DNA from: an uncultured Dehalococcoidia bacterium
GTDB lineage: Bacteria > Chloroflexota > Dehalococcoidia > Lucifugimonadales > UBA3495
Reading direction: 5' to 3'
Assembly: GCA_958296225.1 (NCBI GenBank)
Contig: OY282456.1
Span: forward strand, 1,860,001 to 1,924,000
Length of the DNA stretch: 64,000 nt
Position 1 is the first letter of the stretch. The number at the start of each line of letters is the position of its first letter. Below the pieces are notes generated by a model. The model was not told the DNA's origin and did no database searches. It worked only from the letters and a program-made list of their open reading frames with translations. Below, one piece after another: positions 35,567-44,952 of this stretch. The position numbers were made by a program, and so were the translations under genes.

Positions 35567-37012
35567 CTACCGGGTTGACCACACTGCCAGGCCGCCGCCG
35601 GCGATGTCGCGCAGGCCGCCGTCCGGGGCGGTTTCGGCCACGTACACGCGAGAGCCGCCGGCGCCGCTCCCATTGCGCCGTTGCGACAGATATTGCTGGG
35701 TGCCGGCCACCACCAGGGCCGAACCGTCGGGCGCCCAGGGAGAATGGCTCGGCGCGTACTGGTCGAAGAAGGCCAGCATCAGAAAAGTTTCGCCGCTGGG
35801 GGAGAAACGCAGGCCGCCGACGGCGTTATCATCATCCGCGTTATCATCATCCGCGCCGTCAGCGCCGGCGGCGGCGCCGCCGGACGCGATGCGCCATTCC
35901 ATCGTCCTTTCCTCGGCGTTGAGGGCTACCCAGGCCAGGCGGCTGCCGTGGGGTTCCCAGAAAAATCCCAGCACCCAATCGTCATCCCGGATGGTGCGTT
36001 CGGCGCTGCCGTCAGCGGATACCACCCGCAGCCGGCGGTAGGCCGGCGAACCCTCGATTTGACGGTCCGCTACGGCGATGGCCTGGCCGTCCGTGGACCA
36101 CAAAAAGGCGCAGGAGCCTTCCACCTCGGCCAGCCGCAAGGGGGCATAGTCCGCGTCGGCGGGCCGCCCCACCCACATTGCTTCGCTGTCGCCGCCCGGC
36201 GCCGACCAGGCCAGCTGCGTCCCGTCGGGCGACCAGGCAGGGGTGCGGAAAGACCGCGAGCGGCTGATGGGCTGCGCCGTGAACTGGGTGGCCGCGTCAT
36301 TCAGACGCAGCACCGACACCTCCTCGGCGCTGTGCACCGCCAACGCGGCGCTGTCGGGCGACCAGTGGAAGTACAGCGGCGCGCCGCGCGCCACGGGCAG
36401 CGGCGTCGCCGGCGCAGCGTCGCCCGCGACGGGGTTGGCGTCAACGACGTAGAGCGTCAGTCCTTCGGGTGTGGCCGCGGTAACGCCCAGACGCTGCCCG
36501 TCGGGAGACCATTGGATGTAGTGGGGCGTGCCGTCGGCAATGGTCAGCGGCGCGTCGTTGACAAAGACGGCGCTGCCCACGCCGGTGGACGCTTCGAGGG
36601 ACTGCACGCTGATTTCGGCGTCGCTGGGCGAGCTTCCCGCGATGCGCGACACCGCGATGCGGCGGCCGTCGGGAGACCAGACCGGCCAGCTGTACAGCTC
36701 CCTTTCCGCGCGGGGCTGCGCCAGTATGCCGCCGGCGCGTCCGCCGGCGCTGGCAATCGCGCCCGCGGTCAGCAACTGGCGGTCGCTGCCGTCCGGCTGG
36801 ACCGTAACCAGCTGACCGTCCGGGTCAATATAGGCGATGCGGTTGATGGGCATAATAGCATCGGAGTTGAGGGAAGTACCGGCGCCGGAAGCGCACGCCG
36901 CCGCCAGCAAAATAATCACCACTGCCGCCAGCGCCGGATACCACTGCCGGATGGCAGTCGGCATACGCCGCGCCGACCACAGCGCCGGCAGCGAGATTCT
37001 TCGTGTGCGCAT
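35567..37012 (-). CDS. TolB/PD40-type beta-propeller lipoprotein (481 aa)
   Basis: Signal segment and lipobox LAAAC (Cys40) indicate a lipid-anchored surface protein. The rest repeats the PD40 motif WSPDGxxIAVS/LAW at least seven times (for example PVWSPDGRRIAVSRIA, IQWSPDGQRLGVTA, FHWSPDSAALAVHS, PAWSPDGTQLAWS), as in TolB-like six- or seven-bladed propellers. Such domains bind proteins or glycans; no enzyme residues are seen. The start is uncertain: the ATG at 37012 lacks a good ribosome site and a TTG at 37048 is an alternative. It stands alone, 117 nt upstream of the LppX gene. Confidence 0.8.
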   Translation of the reverse strand: MRTRRISLPALWSARRMPTAIRQWYPALAAVVIILLAAACASGAGTSLNSDAIMPINRIAYIDPDGQLVTVQPDGSDRQLLTAGAIASAGGRAGGILAQPRAERELYSWPVWSPDGRRIAVSRIAGSSPSDAEISVQSLEASTGVGSAVFVNDAPLTIADGTPHYIQWSPDGQRLGVTAATPEGLTLYVVDANPVAGDAAPATPLPVARGAPLYFHWSPDSAALAVHSAEEVSVLRLNDAATQFTAQPISRSRSFRTPAWSPDGTQLAWSAPGGDSEAMWVGRPADADYAPLRLAEVEGSCAFLWSTDGQAIAVADRQIEGSPAYRRLRVVSADGSAERTIRDDDWVLGFFWEPHGSRLAWVALNAEERTMEWRIASGGAAAGADGADDDNADDDNAVGGLRFSPSGETFLMLAFFDQYAPSHSPWAPDGSALVVAGTQQYLSQRRNGSGAGGSRVYVAETAPDGGLRDIAGGGLAVWSTR

Positions 37013-37067
37013 CCATGCTACGGTAGCACCACCGGCCCTATTTAGCAATCACCGGGCAACCCCGCCG

Positions 37068-37130
37068 TAGCGTTCCCTTTTAGGTGGCCGGGGCCTTTCA
37101 AAGTCAGAGCTGCCGCTCTCGCCGTCAGGG
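37068..37130. repeat. Dispersed element carrying GGGGC-CTTT-CAAAGTCAGAG
   Basis: The stretch CGTTCCCTTT...GGGGCCTTTCAAAGTCAGAGC-TGCCGCTCTCGCCGT closely resembles 38053-38107, which continues into a hairpin. The short core TTTGCAAAGTC also occurs near 37166, 38078 and 53719, and as TTTTCAAAGTC near 25040. This is probably a non-coding mobile or REP-type element. Confidence 0.5.
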
Positions 37131-37182
37131 ATAGAGGTTGCGATAAGAGCCGTCCCACCGCGCAGCTTGCAAAGTCATTAAA

Positions 37183-37408
37183 GCCCTCTCCCCTCGCGGG
37201 AGAGGGTTGGGAGAGGGGTAGCCCTCCGCCCGGCGCTGGTTGCCCTCTCCCCTCGCGGGAGAGGGTTGGGAGAGGGGTAGCCCTCCGCCCGGCGCTGGTT
37301 GCCCTCTCCCCTCGCGGGAGAAGGTTGGGAGAGAGGTAGCCCTCCGCCCAGAGCCGAGTAGCCCTCTCCCCCTGTGGGAGAGGGTTGGGAGAGGGGTAGC
37401 CCTCCGGC
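37183..37408. repeat. Four tandem copies of a 59-60 bp hairpin-rich unit
   Basis: Units start at 37183, 37242, 37301 and 37361. Each contains CCCTCTCCC...GGGAGAGGG followed by TTGGGAGAGGGGTAGCCCTCCG, so each can fold. Copies differ by few bases. No gene is supportable between 37013 and 37467. Confidence 0.85.
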
Positions 37409-37467
37409 TCCGGCGCCCGCAAAACCCGCCCCCCCGCACTTTGCGCCGGCCCACTGACAACACCCCT

Positions 37468-37496
37468 TTGACAACCGCGAACATCGGTACTATACT
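37468..37496 (+). promoter_or_regulatory. Near-consensus plus-strand promoter without an obvious gene
   Basis: TTGACA (37468-37473), a 17-nt spacer and TATACT (37491-37496). Transcription would start near 37503. The next 300 bases have only a weak GTG-initiated frame (37509-37775, 88 codons, atypical composition) before the HEPN-like relic. Confidence 0.6.
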
Positions 37497-37802
37497 GCAA
37501 CCTATCACGTGAATCCCAGTCCTGCCAGAGGTCAACCGGTCGTCAACGGCCAGTCAGCACTAAAATCGCATACCGGCGTCGTGGAGACCCCTCGTCCAAT
37601 ACCTACGCGAGAACGGTCTAACCGGCCAACAGCGACTGCCACCGCGCTGCGTGGCTGCGTCCTCAAGCGCAGTTCACGAACCATCGGAGCAAAACTTTGC
37701 GTAAATCCCCCGGCCGTGGGGCTGACAATGACCGGTAACCTCTGGCTCTCAAACCGCATCCCGCCAACCACCTGAACCAGCAAAAGGACGCATTGCCAAT
37801 GA

Positions 37803-38040
37803 ACCCAGCCCACCACTCAATCGCAGCCGCCATTGCCTCAACATCGCCCCCGCCAACATCGCCGCCGGCGATTACGCCCGCGCCGCCCGTGCCCTGTGCC
37901 GGTCGGTCAGCCACGCCGTAACCGCCGCCGCCGTCCACTGGCATCATCGCCGCGACACCCGGCGACGCCTGCGCCTGGTCGTCAAAGCGCCGGTGTTCGA
38001 CGGCCGCCTCCGCTGCACCCACCGGCCTGTCCCTGTAAAA
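37803..38040 (+). pseudogene. Decayed HEPN/PaREP1-like gene
   Basis: One frame reads LNRSRHCLNIAPANIAAGDY then ARAARALCRSVSHAVTAAAV and HWHHRRDTRRRLR, the helix-rich pattern of small HEPN proteins (GDYxxAAxxLxxxxxHAVxA). It has no usable start in that frame; the nearby ATG (37800) is in another frame, which suggests a frameshift right after the start. The frame then runs into a dispersed repeat at about 38050, so the C-terminus is also lost. Assignment is by pattern only. Confidence 0.35.
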
Positions 38041-38106
38041 TCAAGCCGGCCGCGTTCCGTTGCCGGCGGTCGGGGCTTTGCAAAGTCAGAGAGGCCGCTC
38101 TTGCCG

Positions 38107-38140
38107 TTCCCGGATTCCCGCGAAAGTGGGAATCCGGGAA
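38107..38140. repeat. REP-like hairpin upstream of prfA
   Basis: TTCCCGGATTCCC (38107-38119) and GGGAATCCGGGAA (38128-38140) form a perfect 13-bp stem with loop GCGAAAGT. It follows the GGGGCTTTGCAAAGTCAGAG element directly, making a composite repeat. A short TAATT run follows on the plus strand, so weak termination is possible. Confidence 0.65.
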
Positions 38141-38176
38141 TAATTAAACCACCTGAAAACGGAACGCTACCGTGCC

Positions 38177-38206
38177 TTGCCGCCGTTCCGTGGGATACGC
38201 TATACT
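38177..38206 (+). promoter_or_regulatory. Probable prfA promoter
   Basis: TTGCCG (38177-38182), 18-nt spacer, TATACT (38201-38206). Start of transcription would be near 38213, about 28 nt before the prfA ATG. Confidence 0.55.
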
Positions 38207-38240
38207 GCGTGGGGTAAATCATCAGTGCGAGTGGCGTGTA

Positions 38241-39320
<1,080 letters not shown>

Positions 39321-39363
39321 TGCCGCCCGGTTGTCGCCGGCCTAGGAACGACAAAGGGGTACT

Positions 39364-39741
39364 ATGACCATAGCTCAAGTCTGCGGGGCGATTTTCACCG
39401 ACGCCCGCGAAGTCCACGCCCAAGCCCTCGACCGGCTGGAACACGGCGACATCCGGGATGCGGCAGAGAAAGCATGGTGCGCCACCAAGCGGGCTACCGA
39501 TGCGCTGATTCTGGCCCGAACCGGCGCGGAGCCGGCGACCACTGCCATCACTTCCAACGGACTCGACGGCCTTGCCAGACAAGATGCCAGCGTCAAAACC
39601 CTGGTTGGCCGTTATTACAGCCGCATCAGCCAACTCCACGGCGCCTGCTTCTACAACGGCGTCTGCAACTCTGAAACGGAACGCCGCATACGGGAGACCG
39701 CCGACTACATCCGGGATGCCGAGCGTCTGGCATATTCCTAA
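39364..39741 (+). CDS. PaREP1/HEPN-family protein (125 aa)
   Basis: All-helical small protein: DREVHAQALDRLEHGD-like first helix, RDAAEKAWCATKRATDALIL second helix, then GRYYSRISQLHGACFYNG and a C-terminal helix RRIRETADYIRDAERLAY. The segment R87-ISQL-H92 fits the HEPN RNase motif R-x4-6-H, so RNA cleavage is possible. No nucleotidyltransferase (MNT) partner is adjacent. It is wedged between prfA and prmC, 43 nt after prfA and 10 nt before prmC. An AAAGGGG ribosome site precedes the ATG. Confidence 0.65.
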   Translation: MTIAQVCGAIFTDAREVHAQALDRLEHGDIRDAAEKAWCATKRATDALILARTGAEPATTAITSNGLDGLARQDASVKTLVGRYYSRISQLHGACFYNGVCNSETERRIRETADYIRDAERLAYS

Positions 39742-39751
39742 AGCGCCGCCA

Positions 39752-40645
39752 ATGCCCAACCTACGCAACGTCATACGGGACACCCATCGCACCCTGGAAT
39801 CGGCCGGCATCCCCGACGCCCGCCTCGAGGCCGAGGTCATGGTTATGGACGTGATGCGAATGCCGCGCCAGGCCATCTTTGCTGAGCAGGAATCCCAGGT
39901 TTCACCCCGGCAGGAAGCGCAGCTGGCGGCCATCGTCGCCCGTCGCCTCACCCGCGAACCGCTGGCCTATATCCTGAACTACCGGGAGTTTTACGGCGTC
40001 AACCTGCTGGTCAACCCGGACGTGCTCATCCCCCGCCCCGAAACCGAGACGATGGTTGAGCACGCCCTCTTTATGGCGCTGATGGGCATGGAGAGCCGGG
40101 AGCTGGTCATCGCCGACATCGGCGCCGGCGCCGGCGCCATCGCCGTCAACCTGGCCATCCACCTGCCCGCCGCCCGCATCTACGCCAGCGACGCCTACGA
40201 TGCCACGCTGGACGTGGCCGCCTACAACGTGCGGATGCACAACGTGGCCGACCGGGTTACGCTGCTCAAAGGCGACCTGCTGGAACCCCTGCCGGAGCCG
40301 GTGGACGTCATAGTCGCCAACCTGCCCTACCTGCCCACCGCGCGCATCCCCACCTTGCAGCCGGAAGTGCAATGGGAGCCAACCGCCGCCCTGGACGGCG
40401 GGCCGGACGGCCTGGCCCACGTCCGCCGCCTGCTCGCCCAGGCCGCCCCGGGATTCTGGCCAGAGCATGACCGCCTCAAACCCCACGGTGTCATCCTGCT
40501 GGAAATGGACCCGGAGCAAGTCCCCACAGCCCGCTCACTGGCAGCGGCAAGGTTTCCCGACGCGGAAATTACCGTTGAGCCGGACCTGGCCGGCAGGGAC
40601 CGGGTGCTGGTCGTCAGCCTGGCCGGCGGAGCATACGGCGACTAA
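39752..40645 (+). CDS. prmC: Release factor glutamine methyltransferase PrmC (297 aa)
   Basis: Methylates the Gln of the release-factor GGQ loop using SAM. The N-terminal helical domain (residues 1-75) is followed by FYGVNLLVNPDVLIPRPETE, the SAM loop IADIGAGAGAIAVNLA, and VIVANLPYLP, in which the catalytic N-x-P-Y is NLPY rather than the common NPPY. EPTAALDGGPDGL and a closing VILLEMDPEQ are also typical. It starts 10 nt after the HEPN stop, so prfA-HEPN-prmC is probably one transcript. Confidence 0.92.
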   Translation: MPNLRNVIRDTHRTLESAGIPDARLEAEVMVMDVMRMPRQAIFAEQESQVSPRQEAQLAAIVARRLTREPLAYILNYREFYGVNLLVNPDVLIPRPETETMVEHALFMALMGMESRELVIADIGAGAGAIAVNLAIHLPAARIYASDAYDATLDVAAYNVRMHNVADRVTLLKGDLLEPLPEPVDVIVANLPYLPTARIPTLQPEVQWEPTAALDGGPDGLAHVRRLLAQAAPGFWPEHDRLKPHGVILLEMDPEQVPTARSLAAARFPDAEITVEPDLAGRDRVLVVSLAGGAYGD

Positions 40646-40659
40646 CCGATGTGATTGCT

Positions 40660-40725
40660 CCCGCCCCCGCTCGTCATTCCGGCTTTCGTTGGCCGGCTTT
40701 CGTTGGAATGAATAGCGGGGGCGGG
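40660..40725. terminator. Large hairpin between convergent genes
   Basis: CCCGCCCCCGCT (40660-40671) and AGCGGGGGCGGG (40714-40725) are exact reverse complements, with an internal ATTCCGGCTTTCGTTGGCCG/GGAAT repeat in the loop. It lies between the stops of prmC (plus) and the 150-aa gene (minus). It lacks a T-run; it is probably a REP-type element that may act as a bidirectional terminator. Confidence 0.45.
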
Positions 40726-40738
40726 AATGACGGGGGCG

Positions 40739-41191
40739 TTACCTGATAGCCCGGTTGCCTGAAACCAGCCAGCCGGCGTCCAACTCCAGGCCGGGCCGGC
40801 AAATCTTGATGAATTCGCCCACCACTCCGATATAGGGGGCCTCGCCCTGGCAGCGGTGCAGATACTCGACCACTGCCGGCAGGCTGATGGCGCCGGCGGC
40901 GTCGGTGAAGGGTGAATCGCTGGCCGCCGCCGCATCGGTCAGCACCCATTTGCCGTAAACGGGGTTGTTGAACCAGGCCCCCTTGAGCACCCCGTCCACG
41001 TCGGGGGAGCGGTCGCCCATCGCCAACTCCACGGCCTGCCACAACTCCCGCCGCCGCACGGGTTCGGCGCGAGTAACCAGCACGTCGCGGATTACCTTGC
41101 TGGCCAGCAGAGTAATGTTGTCATCGGGGTTGACCGCATAACCGGGGTCGGCGGGGGCCGGGGTCGAGTCGGAAACCTCGGGAACTACCAT
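40739..41191 (-). CDS. Hypothetical protein (150 aa)
   Basis: Not recognised. A polar N-terminus of about 25 residues is followed by helical segments ITLLASKVIRDVLVTRAEPVRRRELWQAVELAMGD, which resemble a small winged-helix/HARE-type fold (weak), then KGAWFNNPVYGKWVL and a C-terminal domain ending in GWLVSGNRAI. ATG at 41191 is chosen for its AGGAG; longer frames lack one. It begins 25 nt after the predicted selenoprotein stop and is probably cotranscribed with it. Confidence 0.65.
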   Translation of the reverse strand: MVVPEVSDSTPAPADPGYAVNPDDNITLLASKVIRDVLVTRAEPVRRRELWQAVELAMGDRSPDVDGVLKGAWFNNPVYGKWVLTDAAAASDSPFTDAAGAISLPAVVEYLHRCQGEAPYIGVVGEFIKICRPGLELDAGWLVSGNRAIR

Positions 41192-41216
41192 TTTGTCTCC
41201 TGTGGATTGAACACGA

Positions 41217-42749
41217 TTACAACCCGCGCAACTCAAGCGTCCTCACGGCGTCGGCCGTCAGGTCGGCGACGCGAATGGCGTGGTTGTTGGTGTCGGCGAT
41301 GTAGAGCAGCGGCGACCGGTCATCATCAAAGACGGCAAAGCTCAAACCGCTGGGTTCGCTGAACGCAGCCAGCTTGCCGGCGCCGTCGTGCCGTCCGGCC
41401 GCGCCGGAGCCTAACACGGTTTGCACCGAACGGGTCAGCGGCAAGACTTTCTTGATTTTGTGATTATAGGTGTCGGCGATGAACAGCTCGCCCTGGTGCC
41501 ACTCGATGCCGATGGGATGTTGCAGGCGAACGTGATGCTCCACGCCGTCCCGGTCGCCAAAGGCAAACAGGTCAATGCCCACCAGCGTCGCCACCCGCCC
41601 CGTCGCCGGGTCGATGCCGGCGCTGCGGATGCTGCTGGTTTCGGAGTCGGCGAAGTACAGTATGGCGCTGTCCCCCCGGTCTTTGCCCACGGTAATGCCG
41701 CTGGGTTGCGCCAGCGTCGCCGTCGCCAGCGGGCCGTTGTCAATGTTCTCTCCCCCGGTGCCGGCGTGGGGGCAAACCATAACGTCGGACGGATTGGCGG
41801 CCAGCGACAGCCGCCATAGCTGGTGGTTGCCGGCCATCGCAATGTACAGCGTCCCTTCGTGGTGGGTCAAATCCCACGGGCTGCTGAGGGCAACTTGCGG
41901 GCCGGGGCCGGCGGCGCGCCGGTCATGGCCCTGTTCGCCGGTGCCGGCAATGGTATCAACAATGCCGGCAGTCAGGTTGACCCGGCGGATGGCGTGATTC
42001 TCGGTGTCGGCCACGTACAGCGTATCGCCGACGAGCTCCATACCTTGCGGATGGTTGAACGCTGACGCGGCATAGTCCCCATCCTTGAAATCCGCGGCGC
42101 CGGAGCCGATTATCGCCTGCGCCTGGCCGTCCAGGTCGGTGATGACGATGCGGTTGTGGTTGGTGTCGGCGATAAACAGCCTGTTGCCCGGCCCGTCGGC
42201 CAGCGCCTTGCCGGGGAAGGCCAGGGCGGACTGTGCCGCTGCCTCCGGTTTCAGATTCAGGCTGCGGCGGTCAATCATTCCCTGTTCGTCAAACTCGGCA
42301 ATCATCCGGCCCAGCAGGTCGTCAAAAGCCTCATAGGGCAGCTCGCCCTCGTGCTTGCCGATAACCTTGCCCGTCGGGTCAACGAACATCAGCGTGGGCC
42401 AGGCGCGGCAGGCGTACTGCCGCCACACCTGAAACTCGGCATCGTTGACGATGGGATGCTGCAGCTCGTAGCGCTGGGCCGCCAGCAGCACGTTGTCGGC
42501 GTACTTTTCATTGGGGAACTTGGCCGAATGGACGCCGATGACGGCCAGTTCGTCGGCGTACTTTTCCTCAAGTTTCCGCAACTGCGGAAATATGTGCATA
42601 CAGTTGACTCAACAGTAGGTCCAGAAGTCCAGCACCACCACCTTGCCGCGCAGGTCGGCCATAGTGAGCGGGCGGTCGGTGTTGACCCATTCCACGTCGT
42701 CAGGAAAGTCCGGCGCGTTGACCGTGCCGGCGAAAGAGCGGGTGGCCAT
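41217..42749 (-). CDS. Predicted selenoprotein: thioredoxin-like domain plus NHL-repeat propeller (NHLRC2-like, 510 aa, Sec47 encoded by TGA)
   Basis: ATG at 42747-42749 has GGAGG 7 nt upstream. The frame reads [12 protein letters not shown]...[14 protein letters not shown], then TGA at 42609-42611, then [10 protein letters not shown], and continues open to TAA at 41217. In NHLRC2-type proteins this site is FWTYC-C-INCMH; here TGA replaces the first redox Cys, giving a U-x-x-C centre (Sec47, Cys50). A SECIS-like hairpin follows the TGA. Residues 1-150 form the thioredoxin-like domain ([23 protein letters not shown]); residues 150-505 contain NHL motifs ([44 protein letters not shown]). Conventional calling would start at 42599 and lose the active site. 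A nonsense mutation is the alternative. Confidence 0.82.
42573..42611 (-). promoter_or_regulatory. Candidate bacterial SECIS element (TGA plus downstream hairpin)
   Basis: Read on the minus strand, TGA (42609-42611) is followed after 25 nt by a 4-nt loop AGTT closed by a perfect 7-bp stem TTTCCGC/GCGGAAA (42584-42590 and 42573-42579). A stem-loop at this distance with a G among the first two loop bases fits the known description of bacterial SECIS elements, which SelB reads. Confidence 0.65.
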
Positions 42750-42919
42750 AAAGCAGCCTCCAGGGTGTGTTTTGCAGGAAGTGGGATGAACGAGGAAATT
42801 TCGCTATTCGTTTACGGCCCCTCCAGCGGTCACACTCCGAAACCGATGGGAGGCTACGTTGAATCAGGGGACTGGAGCAGGACCGCCGCTCTCAATATGA
42901 ACCTTCGCGGCAGCGCGGT

Positions 42920-43330
42920 TCACGAAAAATCTCGGCATCGAATTCCTTCGCTGGTAGTTGCCGCGCGCGCAGCAGCCAAATGCGTTGACGCCCGGCGGAC
43001 GGCGACGCCCACCGGGTCCTTGAACCCTCCCGGCTCGAGTTCGTCCAACTGCCAGTATCCCACGAAGTCGCCGTTTTCCGTAATCAGGGCCGGGTCGTCG
43101 GTCTTTGCACCGATAACCGGAGTATCGGTCTTGGGGTCGTAGCCATTCTCACCTAACGGCAGGTAGGCAGAGGCGCCGGTGACGATTAAGCCCACGATGT
43201 CGTGGCCTTCGGCGGTAGCCAACTCAAGGACGATGCCGGGGTCGTCCAGCGAGGACGCGCCGGTTGCGGCCGGGGCGCCGTCGGTGAGGTGCAGCGCGTT
43301 GGCTTCCCGGTCATAGTTGACTTGCATTCC
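42920..43330 (-). CDS. DUF2283-like protein, possible antitoxin partner (136 aa)
   Basis: Begins MQVNYDREANALHL, followed by DDPGIVLELATAEGHDIVGLIV, the pattern of DUF2283 proteins (YDxEADALYI...GIxLELDxxGxIVGIEI), which often sit beside DUF4258-type toxins. The C-terminal part (residues 60-136) is an extra extension of unclear origin. ATG has GGAGG upstream and overlaps the previous gene by 20 nt, so translation is coupled. Antitoxin role is inferred from context. Confidence 0.55.
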   Translation of the reverse strand, partial: GMQVNYDREANALHLTDGAPAATGASSLDDPGIVLELATAEGHDIVGLIVTGASAYLPLGENGYDPKTDTPVIGAKTDDPALITENGDFVGYWQLDELEPGGFKDPVGVAVRRASTHLAAARAATTSEGIRCRDFS

Positions 43331-43682
43331 GCACCTCCGGCTCGGTGTACGCGAGGGTGAAATACTGACGGTTTCGCCGGTTCCAGTGCCGGGTGGCGGT
43401 ACGGTCACGGAACGCCATTATAATGCGGGCATCGTCCTCGGAAACCGCCACCCGAACCATTTCGTCCATACCCGGTACGAAACCAAAGTATACCGTACTG
43501 CGGCTGCCGTCGCGCTCTGCTCGGACACCACGGATTATCCAGTCGTTCAACACCAGTTCCACCCGTCTCGCGGTGATACCCGGATGAGGGTTGTCCCGCA
43601 TATGTTGGCTGAGCGTCCGGGTTGCGCCGCCGGCCGTTATAGTCGCGGGCAATCGCCGGTTAACGCAGCCGGGTTCCGCCAT
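43311..43682 (-). CDS. DUF4258-like small protein, possible toxin (123 aa)
   Basis: The middle reads TARRVELVLNDWIIRGVRAERDGSRSTVYFGFVPGMDEMVRVAVSEDDARIIMAF, a short alpha/beta fold like DUF4258/RelE-type toxins, followed by the RNRQYFTLAYTEPEV tail typical of that group. Start is uncertain (ATG 43682 without strong ribosome site; TTG at 43709 possible). It is 4 nt after the upstream gene and overlaps the DUF2283-like gene. No activity can be claimed from the sequence. Confidence 0.5.
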   Translation of the reverse strand: MAEPGCVNRRLPATITAGGATRTLSQHMRDNPHPGITARRVELVLNDWIIRGVRAERDGSRSTVYFGFVPGMDEMVRVAVSEDDARIIMAFRDRTATRHWNRRNRQYFTLAYTEPEVRNASQL

Positions 43683-43686
43683 ATCG

Positions 43687-44211
43687 CTAGCGCGGCGGCT
43701 GTGATTCAAAGGCCAGCGTGGCGTGGCGCATAAAGATGGAACCCACCGGCTCGCCCAGGGGCGCGTTGGCGACCAGTACCGCGATGACGTGCTCGCCGCC
43801 GGGCTGGCCCGGTTCTTCCACCAGGACGCGCTTGGGCGTGTTGTTGCCCGTTACCACGCCGGTGTTGCGGTCGATATTGCCGTCAATGAACACCTCGCCA
43901 TAGTTGTCAACGTTGGTCTCAAACCAGACGCGGCAGGTGGCTACGTCCTGCCCCTTCACCGTCTCCGGCATGGTAAACCGCAGCCGGTACCAGGCAAAGG
44001 TGAAGCCGACGGAATAGCGCTTTTGGAAATCGGCGCCGCTCTCCCAGCCGGAATCGTCGTAATCGGGCAGACGGGCATCGCTGCCCAGTTTCTCGGCGAC
44101 CAAACCCTGATTGGGTTCGCCGGGTTCCAGACCCTGCGCCACCCGCCAGCCGTCGGACTTGATAACGGCCAGGTCGTCTTTCTGTTCCAAATCGAGGGCT
44201 ACTCTGGGCAT
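43687..44211 (-). CDS. Galactose-binding-like beta-sandwich protein (174 aa)
   Basis: Contains DDSGWESG, FAWYRLRFTMPETVKGQDVATCRVWFETNVDNYGEVFIDG and GEHVIAVLVAN, the pattern of the jelly-roll accessory domain found in glycoside hydrolases (W-Y-R-x-x-F, D-x-x-x-E-V-F-I-N/D-G). No catalytic domain or signal peptide is present, so it is a stand-alone carbohydrate-binding-like domain; ligand unknown. It is followed closely by the DUF4258-like gene. Confidence 0.65.
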   Translation of the reverse strand: MPRVALDLEQKDDLAVIKSDGWRVAQGLEPGEPNQGLVAEKLGSDARLPDYDDSGWESGADFQKRYSVGFTFAWYRLRFTMPETVKGQDVATCRVWFETNVDNYGEVFIDGNIDRNTGVVTGNNTPKRVLVEEPGQPGGEHVIAVLVANAPLGEPVGSIFMRHATLAFESQPPR

Positions 44212-44272
44212 GAGGAAACTCCTTTACGTTGTGAATCGGGGTTGCACTGTGGATGATGGCAGTCCAGCCGGG

Positions 44273-44854
44273 CTAACCGCCGGGCGGGGGTTCGTCAAAG
44301 GGCCGGCCCTGGGTTTCGGCGTCCATACGGCGCCGGTTCCATTCTTGCCACTCGGCCCGTTCCGTGGCGCGGCCGGTCACCAGCCCTTCGGCGCGGCCGG
44401 TCACCAGCCCTTCCGCGCGGCCCCGGGCTTCGTGCGCCTCAATGACCGGAGTGACAAATCGGTTCACCATCGCTTGATACAACGACATTATAATCTCTCC
44501 TGCAAGGTTCACCGGGCGGGTCAGCAACATTGCTATTATAGCGATTCCAATGGCAATTCCGCCGAAATCATTCAATGCCACGATGACGAAATCGCCGGCG
44601 TACTGCGGCCAGGGCCCGCCCGGTTCCGCCGTCGGGATGTTCCATGCTGCCGCCGGATTATGTCGCGCCCGGTGGCTGACGTGAACCATCCCCGCAATCC
44701 ATAATATGCCGACCAGCCGGAAAAACGTCCTGGCGTCCTTCCGGCTGATGCTCCAGATGGACTCGCGGTCCTCCGGCTGCGGCGTTGCCGGCGGCAGCAG
44801 TTTGCCGATAACCCGGCGCAGCCAGGTTACCGGTTTGCGGCGTTCCGATTCCAT
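44273..44854 (-). CDS. Two-pass membrane protein with EGL repeats in its tail (193 aa)
   Basis: Two hydrophobic segments are visible (about residues 43-62, FFRLVGILWIAGMVHVS, and 90-112, DFGGIAIGIAIIAMLLT). The C-terminal helix carries a tandem 8-residue repeat GRAEGLVT, from a 24-bp DNA repeat near 44380, then a polar Pro-rich end. Function not recognised. The start lacks a clear ribosome site. Confidence 0.6.
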   Translation of the reverse strand: MESERRKPVTWLRRVIGKLLPPATPQPEDRESIWSISRKDARTFFRLVGILWIAGMVHVSHRARHNPAAAWNIPTAEPGGPWPQYAGDFVIVALNDFGGIAIGIAIIAMLLTRPVNLAGEIIMSLYQAMVNRFVTPVIEAHEARGRAEGLVTGRAEGLVTGRATERAEWQEWNRRRMDAETQGRPFDEPPPGG

Positions 44855-44952
44855 CCATCAGCCAAAATCAGCGTCAAATCCCGGCCCATAGCGGCGAGCA
44901 TGGCGAGGGCAGGGGCGAAATTATTCGCCCCCGCGCCGGCCATGGGAACCCT

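Noticed and set aside
37183..37408. Possible CRISPR array
   Set aside because: The whole 59-60 bp unit repeats, with no unique spacers and no cas genes.
42597..42611. TGA as an ordinary stop, with the gene starting at ATG 42599
   Set aside because: That start would remove the conserved thioredoxin N-terminus and the redox motif. There is no ribosome site at 42599, whereas the upstream ATG has one and the frame is continuous. Sequencing error is not excluded.
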